Of a stretch of DNA of 8,708 nucleotides, positions 1 through 5,338 are shown one piece after another. Position numbers and translations under genes: made by a program. A model generated the notes under the pieces. It saw nothing but the letters and a program-made list of their open reading frames with translations. It ran no database searches and had not been told where the DNA came from. Position 1 is the stretch's first letter. Each line of letters opens with the position of its first letter. Origin of the DNA: Thermodesulfovibrio sp. (GTDB lineage Bacteria > Nitrospirota > Thermodesulfovibrionia > Thermodesulfovibrionales > JdFR-85); contig JALUAR010000256.1 of the NCBI GenBank assembly GCA_027050975.1, forward strand, positions 1 to 8,708, written 5' to 3'.

Positions 1-84
1 CTTTCAGAGCAAATAGAGTATCTGACAGAAGAACTTTCTGCAGCCTATGAAAAGAAACTCAGAAGGAGGAAAAACCATGGTTAA
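1..84 (+). CDS. C-terminal tail of an unidentified upstream gene (5' end outside window)
   Basis: Frame 1 is open from the window edge to a TAA at 82-84, giving 27 residues. They are charged and apparently helical: Leu/Ile recur at residues 1, 5, 8 and 12, a hydrophobic stripe as in an amphipathic helix or coiled coil. The tail ends in a strongly basic stretch (KKLRRRKNHG). This is how a real protein C-terminus often looks, but 27 residues are too few to name a family and I do not recognise it. It is not the usual end of ornithine carbamoyltransferase (ArgF), which can precede argG. Its stop codon overlaps a possible ATG at 77. It could also be chance open frame. Confidence 0.5.
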   Translation, partial: LSEQIEYLTEELSAAYEKKLRRRKNHG

Positions 85-232
85 TCTGATTCATTTTTCA
101 AGTAGATTTATTTTTGAGGAAAGACGATCTGGAAACCTTTGCCTTTTCAGTTTTGCTGCTTCTGAATTTTTCCTTTGTCTTTACTCAGGAGAGGTTTGTC
201 GGGGCAGCCTCACGATATGCCTTTCAACATGA
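77..232 (+). CDS. Doubtful 51-residue ORF with a strong ribosome binding site
   Basis: The ATG at 77 is preceded by AAGGAGG (63-69) at a 7-base spacing, the best ribosome binding site in the window, and it overlaps the stop of the upstream frame (ATGGTTAA), as in translationally coupled genes. The product is rich in Phe, Ser, Leu and Cys (it begins MVNLIHFSSRFIF) and has no motif, signal peptide or membrane segment I can recognise. Its composition is unlike that of its neighbours, and the underlying DNA is T-rich like non-coding sequence. The ribosome binding site argues for translation; the protein argues against a conserved gene. It could be a degraded gene remnant or a short coupled ORF. 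Confidence 0.22.
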   Translation: MVNLIHFSSRFIFEERRSGNLCLFSFAASEFFLCLYSGEVCRGSLTICLST

Positions 233-244
233 GTTCTCCCCTGG

Positions 245-272
245 TTGACAGAATCAACTGATATTTTTTAGT
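245..272 (+). promoter_or_regulatory. Candidate sigma-70-type promoter for argG
   Basis: There is a perfect -35 box TTGACA (245-250), a 16-base spacer and TTTAGT (267-272), which matches four of six positions of TATAAT. Transcription would begin near 279, giving a leader of about 50 bases that contains both hairpins described at 289-325. The -35 box is the strong part and the -10 is weak. The same bases can be read as a short hairpin plus T-run, that is, a weak terminator of the upstream gene. Confidence 0.4.
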
Positions 273-288
273 TTAGTATTCTCAGTAA

Positions 289-325
289 GAGAAGGTCCTC
301 CTTCTCCATCCCCCTTTAATGGAGG
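289..325 (+). promoter_or_regulatory. argG leader with two competing hairpins, one masking the ribosome binding site
   Basis: Hairpin 1 pairs GAGAAGG (289-295) with CCTTCTC (300-306) around a TCCT tetraloop, a perfect seven-pair stem. Hairpin 2 pairs TCTCCAT (303-309) with ATGGAGG (319-325) around a nine-base loop, six Watson-Crick pairs plus one G-U. It takes in the whole argG ribosome binding site GGAGG (321-325). The two share 303-306 and cannot form together. CCTCC (297-301), half in the loop of hairpin 1, is a second perfect complement of GGAGG. This suggests translational control of argG, but the pairing is seen by eye and no ligand or protein is indicated. Confidence 0.35.
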
Positions 326-329
326 TTCT

Positions 330-1520
330 ATGAAGATCGTACTTGCATACTCTGGCGGACTGGATACGTCCGTTGCCATTGCATGGTTAAAGGAGAAGTA
401 TAATGCCGAGATAATAGCATACTGCGCCGATCTTGGCCAGGGTGAAGACCTTGAAGCGATAAAGCAGAAGGCACTCCGTACAGGTGCATCAAAGGCATAC
501 ATTGAAGACCTGAGAGAGGAGTTTGTAAAGGACTACATATTTCCCATGTTGAGGGCTAATGCGGTGTATGAGGGCGTCTATTTAATGGGCACATCCATAG
601 CACGACCCCTGATAGCAAAACGGCAGATCGAGATTGCCCGCAAAGAGGGTGCCGATGCTGTCTCTCACGGAGCAACAGGTAAGGGAAATGATCAGGTAAG
701 ATTTGAGCTTACCTATTATGCATTGAATCCGTCAATAAAGGTGATTGCTCCGTGGAGGGAGTGGCCTTTTGACTCTAGGCAGTCACTTATAGAATATGCC
801 GAATCAAAAGGCATTGATGTTCCTGTTACAAAAGAGAAACCCTACAGCATGGACTGTAATATATTCCATATCAGCTATGAAGGCGGTGTTCTGGAGGACC
901 CCTGGCAGGAACCACCGGCGGATATGTATACAATGATGATTCCTCCTGAGAAGGCGCCGGACAGGCCGACTTACATTGAGATAGAGTACGCCAGTGGTAA
1001 CCCCGTGGCACTTAACGGAGAGAGGCTCTCTCCCTTTGAGTTGCTACAAAGACTGAACCGTATAGCTGGTGAAAACGGCATTGGCAGGGTGGATCTCGTG
1101 GAAAACAGATATGTGGGTATGAAGTCTCGCGGTGTGTACGAAACTCCGGGAGGAACGGTTCTTCACGTGGCACACAGGGCTGTGGAGTCAATAACTCTTG
1201 ACAGGGAGGTGCTCCATCTCAGGGACTCTCTGATTCCAAGGTATGCAGAGTGTGTCTACTATGGTTACTGGTTTTCTCCCGAGAGAGAGGCGTTGCAAAG
1301 GTTAATAGATGAGATTCAGGAAAATGTTACTGGTACGGTCAGGCTCAAGCTTTACAAAGGTAATTGTATGGTTGTAGGAAGAAAGTCTCCCTTCAGTCTT
1401 TACCGCCCGGAGCTTGCCACTTTTGAGGCTGATGAGATTTACAATCAGGCCGATGCCGAGGGGTTTATAAAACTGAACGCCCTGAGGCTTAGATATAGAA
1501 GACCTGCTAAAGACAGTTAG
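330..1520 (+). CDS. argG: Argininosuccinate synthase
   Basis: This enzyme joins citrulline and aspartate using ATP to make argininosuccinate, the penultimate step of arginine synthesis, in the cytoplasm. The 396-residue product has the usual family length. The N-type ATP pyrophosphatase loop AYSGGLDTSV is at residues 6-15. Other family blocks are HGATGKGNDQVRFE (113-126), SMDCNIFHISYEGG (173-186), ENRYVGMKSRGVYETPGG (258-275) and YGYWFSPERE (311-320). The ATG at 330 gives the standard N-terminus and follows GGAGG (321-325) at a short four-base spacing; that site can be masked by a leader hairpin. The gene is first in a tight plus-strand run and is followed four bases later by dprA, not by argH as is common, so its arginine partners must lie elsewhere or upstream. 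Confidence 0.98.
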   Translation: MKIVLAYSGGLDTSVAIAWLKEKYNAEIIAYCADLGQGEDLEAIKQKALRTGASKAYIEDLREEFVKDYIFPMLRANAVYEGVYLMGTSIARPLIAKRQIEIARKEGADAVSHGATGKGNDQVRFELTYYALNPSIKVIAPWREWPFDSRQSLIEYAESKGIDVPVTKEKPYSMDCNIFHISYEGGVLEDPWQEPPADMYTMMIPPEKAPDRPTYIEIEYASGNPVALNGERLSPFELLQRLNRIAGENGIGRVDLVENRYVGMKSRGVYETPGGTVLHVAHRAVESITLDREVLHLRDSLIPRYAECVYYGYWFSPEREALQRLIDEIQENVTGTVRLKLYKGNCMVVGRKSPFSLYRPELATFEADEIYNQADAEGFIKLNALRLRYRRPAKDS

Positions 1521-1524
1521 GGAG

Positions 1525-2610
1525 ATGTCCGATATCTCTTACTGGATAGCCCTTTCCATGATAAAGGAGATCGGCCCTATGAGTGTAAGGGCCCTTCTGG
1601 ATGCCTTCGGCTCTGCTGAAGCCATTTTCAATGCCTCTGCTGGGGAGTTGAAAGACGTGGAGGGTATCGGACCGCACAGGGCCAGGGCAATCAGGGCATT
1701 TGACAACTGGAAGGCTGTTGAAGATACGATCAGCAGGTCGGCTGAAGAGGGAATAAGGATCATCACAGAGAATGATGATGCCTATCCCTCTCTTCTCAGG
1801 ATGGTTGACAGCAGACCCTTTCTTATATACGTAAAAGGAGAACTTGTTGAAGAGGATCGGTTTTCAGTGGCAGTAGTGGGGCCAAGAAGACCCACAGAAT
1901 ATGGCAGAAGGGCTGCGGATCTCATTGCTGGTGAGCTTGCAGAGGCAGGACTAACAGTGGTGAGTGGTCTTGCAAGGGGCATAGATACAGTGGCACACAC
2001 AGCTGCACTTATCAGGGGTGGAAGGACAATTGCAGTCCTTGGCTCTGGCATTGATGTGCCTTATCCAGCAGAGAATGCCGGCCTTATGAAGAGAATCCAG
2101 AGAAGCGGAGCCGTAATAAGTGAGTTCCCTCCCGGAACCAAGCCTGCCCGCGGCAACTTTCCGGTAAGAAACAGAATAATAAGCGGGCTTTCTCTTGGAG
2201 TGGTTGTTGTGGAAGCAACCACTGACAGCGGAGCCCTTATTACTGCACGCTATGCCCTTGAACAGAACAGAGAGGTCTTCTCCGTGCCGGGCATGATAAC
2301 ATCAAAGAACTCTGCCGGTACGAATACGTTGATAAAAAACGGTGCCATTCTGGTTGGTAGTGCAAAGGATGTATTGCGAGAGCTGGCTCCTCAACTTAAA
2401 GGGTTCATTAAAGAGACAAAGAGGCGTGATATACCTTTGAGTGATGAGGAGAGGATGATTACAGAGAAACTAAGCAGAGAGCCGGTTCATGTGGATGTAT
2501 TGACAAGACAGTGCCAGATGCCTTTGAATAGACTGTTAAGCATTCTTACCGGTTTGGAGCTTAAAGGTGTGGTAAGGCAGGCCAGAGGTAAAAGATTTTA
2601 TCTTTCGTAG
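1525..2610 (+). CDS. dprA: DNA processing protein DprA (Smf)
   Basis: DprA binds incoming single-stranded DNA and loads RecA in natural transformation. It is also widespread in bacteria not known to be competent, where its role is less clear. The 361-residue product has an N-terminal helix-hairpin-helix-like region (about 15-60, with VEGIGPHRARAI at 45-56). A Rossmann-type core follows, with VVGPRRPTEYG (117-127), SGLARGIDTVAH (147-158), GSGIDVPYPAEN (173-184), NFPVRNRIISGLSLG (211-225) and SGALITA (235-241). The C-terminal part (about 305-361) looks like the winged-helix DML1 domain. The start at 1525 gives the expected N-terminus, but GGAG (1521-1524) touches the ATG, too close for normal initiation, so coupling to argG termination four bases upstream is likely. 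The next in-frame ATG (1558) would cut into the conserved N-terminus. Confidence 0.96.
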   Translation: MSDISYWIALSMIKEIGPMSVRALLDAFGSAEAIFNASAGELKDVEGIGPHRARAIRAFDNWKAVEDTISRSAEEGIRIITENDDAYPSLLRMVDSRPFLIYVKGELVEEDRFSVAVVGPRRPTEYGRRAADLIAGELAEAGLTVVSGLARGIDTVAHTAALIRGGRTIAVLGSGIDVPYPAENAGLMKRIQRSGAVISEFPPGTKPARGNFPVRNRIISGLSLGVVVVEATTDSGALITARYALEQNREVFSVPGMITSKNSAGTNTLIKNGAILVGSAKDVLRELAPQLKGFIKETKRRDIPLSDEERMITEKLSREPVHVDVLTRQCQMPLNRLLSILTGLELKGVVRQARGKRFYLS

Positions 2611-2617
2611 GAGGTCT

Positions 2618-2905
2618 GTGGTGTACAGGAAGTTTATTGAACTATTAAGACTGATCTCAGAGGAGTTGATTGAAAAGGACGGAGACCTGGATAAGATCCT
2701 GACAGAGGTTGATCAGTCGAATATTAACCTTTTCAGTGTAAACGAGGAATTATCCAATCTCGAAAAATCAAAGGTAATTGATGAGGATGAGGCGGATACC
2801 CTCAGAACCGTTCTCCTTTACCTCTTTATGAGAGAGGGGGAGATGGAGATTGAGGATATCTATGCCCTTGTCTTTGGCAACGGAAAAAGGTTAATATGGC
2901 ATTGA
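2618..2905 (+). CDS. Small acidic protein, probably a shortened Smg/DUF494-like protein
   Basis: The product is 94-95 residues with roughly twice as many acidic as basic residues, no Cys, no signal peptide and no membrane segment. It looks fully helical. Two GTG starts are possible: 2618, three bases after TAGGAGG (2608-2614), or 2621, at a better six-base spacing; 2621 would give 94 residues beginning MYRKFIELL. I assign it to Smg/DUF494 from three things: its place between dprA and topA, where smg often lies; a segment DKILTEVDQ...LSNLEK that lines up without gaps with the DKLxxxL...LxWLEK region of Smg as I remember it; and the ending ALVFGNGKRLIWH, like the LLF...LH end of Smg. Smg is usually about 150 residues, so the middle seems missing. 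Its function is unknown; the protein itself is likely real, the family less sure. Confidence 0.75.
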   Translation: MVYRKFIELLRLISEELIEKDGDLDKILTEVDQSNINLFSVNEELSNLEKSKVIDEDEADTLRTVLLYLFMREGEMEIEDIYALVFGNGKRLIWH

Positions 2906-2935
2906 AGGACATGGAATTATTGAAGATTATATATT
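2906..2935 (+). promoter_or_regulatory. Weak candidate internal promoter before topA
   Basis: The 54-base gap before topA is the largest within the gene run and is A/T-rich. It contains TATATT (2930-2935, five of six matches to TATAAT). Eighteen bases upstream is AGGACA (2906-2911), which matches only GACA of the -35 consensus. Transcription would start near 2942, leaving a leader of about 18 bases before the topA ATG. The -10 is good and the -35 poor, so this is suggestive only; it would let topA and polA be expressed independently of argG. Confidence 0.22.
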
Positions 2936-2959
2936 TAAAAATGAAGAGTGGAAGAGAAA

Positions 2960-5320
2960 ATGAAATCACTTGTAATAGTTGAATCACCTGCGAAAGCAAA
3001 AACAATCAATAAAATTCTTGGTAAAGGTTTCTCTGTAAAGGCATCCATCGGACATGTGAGAGACCTGCCTGAGAAAGACTTAGGGGTTGATGTTGAAAAC
3101 GGCTTCAAGCCTGAGTATATTATAATTCCCGGCAAGGAGAAGATTATTAAGGAGTTGAGCAAGGCTGCTAAAGAGGCGGATGTTGTTTATCTTGCTCCTG
3201 ATCCTGACCGTGAGGGTGAGGCTATTGCATGGCATATAGCCGAGGTATTGAACGGCTCGGGAGGCTCAAAAAAGAAGGCATCTGATAAAGGAAAGAAGCC
3301 AAAGATATACCGTATAACCTTTAATGAGATTACCGAGAAGGCTGTAAAGGAGGCAATCAAAAATCCTGGCCAGATTGATATGAAAAAGGTTGACGCACAG
3401 CAGGCCAGGAGAGTGCTGGACAGGCTTGTGGGTTATGGCCTGAGTCCGCTGCTGTGGAAGAAGGTGCGGAAGGGACTCAGTGCAGGTAGGGTTCAGTCAG
3501 TGGCATTGAGACTTGTGGTGGAGCGTGAGCGGGAGATATCCGCCTTTAAACCTACAGAGTACTGGAGTATCGCTGGAGTGTTTGTCCCTTATGTCAGGGA
3601 TACAGAGGGTGAGCCGGATAAACAGTCCTTCAAGGCGGTACTTTTCAAATACGATAACAAACATGTTATAAACAGAGAGAAGAAGGAGTTCCTCCTCAAG
3701 AATAAGAAGGAGGCTAACCGTCTCTTAAAGATACTGGAGAAAGAGGAATATCTCCTTAAAAGTGTCCAGAAAAGAAAGAGGAAACGTAATCCACCCCTTC
3801 CATTCATCACAAGTACACTCCAACAGGAGGCATCAAGAAGACTCCGTTTCACACCGAAAAAGACAATGACCATTGCACAACAGCTGTATGAAGGTATTGA
3901 GCTTGGCAGTGAAGGCTCAGTGGGCCTTATTACATACATGAGGACAGACTCTGTAAGGGTTGCTGAAGAGGCGCAGGAGGCTGCAAGAGAGTATATAAAG
4001 GAGCGGTTCGGTGAGGAGTATCTGCCCAAAAAAACGGGTGCGAGAAAAACAAAGAAGTCCTCGTCCAAGGTTCAGGATGCACATGAGGCAATAAGACCTA
4101 CATATATGACTAGGCCCCCTGAGGCTGTAAAAAAGTATCTTAGCCGTGACCAGTATGCCCTTTACAGGCTTATATGGCAGAGATTTATTGCAAGCCAGAT
4201 GGCTCCTGCCGAAATAGACCATACAACATTTATTATCACTGATAAAGAGGAGAAGGCAGAGTTCAGGGCAACGGGTGATGTAATCACCTTCAAGGGGTAT
4301 ATGGTTCTTTACACTGACGAGACTCAGGAGGCAAAGGATGCCTCTGATGAGGATGCCTCTTCAGGTCAGTTGCCACGTCTTAAAGAGGGGCAGAACCTTG
4401 CCTTAAAGGAGATTAAGGCATTTCAGCACTTTACACAGCCTCCTCCGAGATATACCGAGGCCACGCTTATCAAGGCCCTTGAGGACAAGGGTATCGGAAG
4501 GCCAAGTACATATGCAACAATTATAACTACCATTCAACAGCGCAGGTATGTAAAGAAGGAGGATGGCAAGCTTGTTCCCACCCCACTTGGAGAGGTGGTA
4601 AATGACCTTCTTGTGGAACGATTTCCTGACCTTATGGATGTTGGATTTACAGCCAAGATGGAAGACAAACTTGACAGGATTGAAGAGGGTAAGGTGAACT
4701 GGGTTAAGGTGGTAAGTCAGTTCTACGGCCCTTTCAATAAGGAACTTGATGAGGCACTTAAGACCCTGGGCAGGGTAAAGCCCGAGGACCAGGAAACGGA
4801 TATAGTATGTGAGGAATGCGGAAAACCAATGGTAAAGAGGTGGGGCAGACATGGCTGGTTTCTTGCCTGTACCGGATTCCCTGAGTGCAAGAATACAAGA
4901 CCCCTTGAGGATGAAGGCCAGAAGCAGCCACCTCAGGAGACTGACCAGAAGTGTCCGGAATGTGGAGCAGGTATGGTTATACGACAGGGTAAGTTTGGCA
5001 GATTTCTTGCCTGTAGCCGTTATCCCGAGTGCAAAGGCACAATGCCCTTAAGTACAGGTGTTAAATGTCCCCTTGATGGCGGAGATATTGTTGAGCGGAG
5101 GAGCAGAAAGGGCAGAGTCTTCTGGAGTTGTAGCAATTGGCCCTCCTGCAAGTTTGCCACCTGGCAGAGGCCTGTGCCTGAGAAATGCCCCGAGTGTGGT
5201 TCGGAGTTTCTTCTTGAAAAAAGAGACCGTTCAGGTAAAAAGAGACTGACCTGTCCGAATAAGGAGTGCAAGTACTCTACTGAGGTACAAGAGCCGGAAG
5301 AGGTCTCTGTTGATGCCTGA
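2960..5320 (+). CDS. topA: DNA topoisomerase I (type IA)
   Basis: It relaxes negatively supercoiled DNA by passing one strand through a transient 5'-phosphotyrosine break. Numbered from the ATG at 2960 (786 residues), the Toprim domain has SLVIVESPAKAKTI (3-16, catalytic Glu8) and the acidic triad APDPDREGE (79-87: Asp81, Asp83, Glu85). The active-site Tyr is in GLITYMRTDS (322-331, Tyr326, Arg328), and the conserved GRPSTYATII is at 514-523. Four C-terminal zinc-ribbon repeats follow. Ribbons 1, 2 and 4 have all four Cys (617/620/637/643, 665/668/685/691, 743/746/765/770), while ribbon 3 has only Cys703, 724 and 730, with Asp706 where the second Cys would be. A Lys-rich loop lies at about 102-115. 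A GTG at 2948 would add four residues; the ATG fits the family N-terminus and has GGAAGAG (2950-2956) upstream. Confidence 0.98.
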   Translation: MKSLVIVESPAKAKTINKILGKGFSVKASIGHVRDLPEKDLGVDVENGFKPEYIIIPGKEKIIKELSKAAKEADVVYLAPDPDREGEAIAWHIAEVLNGSGGSKKKASDKGKKPKIYRITFNEITEKAVKEAIKNPGQIDMKKVDAQQARRVLDRLVGYGLSPLLWKKVRKGLSAGRVQSVALRLVVEREREISAFKPTEYWSIAGVFVPYVRDTEGEPDKQSFKAVLFKYDNKHVINREKKEFLLKNKKEANRLLKILEKEEYLLKSVQKRKRKRNPPLPFITSTLQQEASRRLRFTPKKTMTIAQQLYEGIELGSEGSVGLITYMRTDSVRVAEEAQEAAREYIKERFGEEYLPKKTGARKTKKSSSKVQDAHEAIRPTYMTRPPEAVKKYLSRDQYALYRLIWQRFIASQMAPAEIDHTTFIITDKEEKAEFRATGDVITFKGYMVLYTDETQEAKDASDEDASSGQLPRLKEGQNLALKEIKAFQHFTQPPPRYTEATLIKALEDKGIGRPSTYATIITTIQQRRYVKKEDGKLVPTPLGEVVNDLLVERFPDLMDVGFTAKMEDKLDRIEEGKVNWVKVVSQFYGPFNKELDEALKTLGRVKPEDQETDIVCEECGKPMVKRWGRHGWFLACTGFPECKNTRPLEDEGQKQPPQETDQKCPECGAGMVIRQGKFGRFLACSRYPECKGTMPLSTGVKCPLDGGDIVERRSRKGRVFWSCSNWPSCKFATWQRPVPEKCPECGSEFLLEKRDRSGKKRLTCPNKECKYSTEVQEPEEVSVDA

Positions 5321-5338
5321 GGATGATCTTTCCATAAG

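Larger units (their letters stand above)
85..329. other. Non-coding stretch upstream of argG
   Basis: Apart from the doubtful small ORF, this stretch is T-rich and shows no supported gene on either strand. A weak hairpin, TTCAG (146-150) with CTGAA (162-166), is followed by five T (167-171) and might end the upstream transcript, but a five-pair stem with an 11-base loop is poor. GTTGA (244-248) can pair with TCAAC (254-258) just before six T (264-269); this overlaps the promoter candidate at 245-272, so both readings cannot be equally right. Only a half match to an ArgR operator is visible (TGAAT at 163-167). The 3' end carries the argG promoter and leader. Confidence 0.5.

Noticed and set aside
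161..178. Possible ArgR operator (ARG box) upstream of argG
   Set aside because: Only the left half (TGAAT) matches; the right half ATTCA is absent, and the site lies about 67 bases before the -35 box.
229..261. Ten-codon leader peptide (MSSPLVDRIN) before argG
   Set aside because: It has a single Arg codon, no ribosome binding site, and most of it lies upstream of the predicted transcription start, so arginine-dependent attenuation by this peptide is not supported.
254..502. Minus-strand ORF of 82 codons across the argG start
   Set aside because: It overlaps the conserved N-terminus of argG in antisense, has no recognisable domain and is best explained as a shadow of argG.
2948..2959. GTG at 2948 as the topA start
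   Set aside because: It adds four residues (MEEK) before the conserved MKSLVIVESPAK N-terminus and has no better ribosome binding site than the ATG at 2960.
3589..4068. Minus-strand ORF of 159 codons inside topA
   Set aside because: It lies wholly antisense to conserved topA sequence, including the active-site Tyr region; its Phe/Leu/Ser-rich translation is typical of a mirror of Lys/Glu-rich coding DNA.
4403..4852. Minus-strand ORF of 149 codons inside topA
   Set aside because: Antisense to conserved topA blocks such as GRPSTYATII, with no domain or plausible start signal.
5310..5338. Promoter TTGATG-N17-CATAAG before polA
   Set aside because: Each box matches only four of six positions, and the resulting transcript would begin after the polA ATG.
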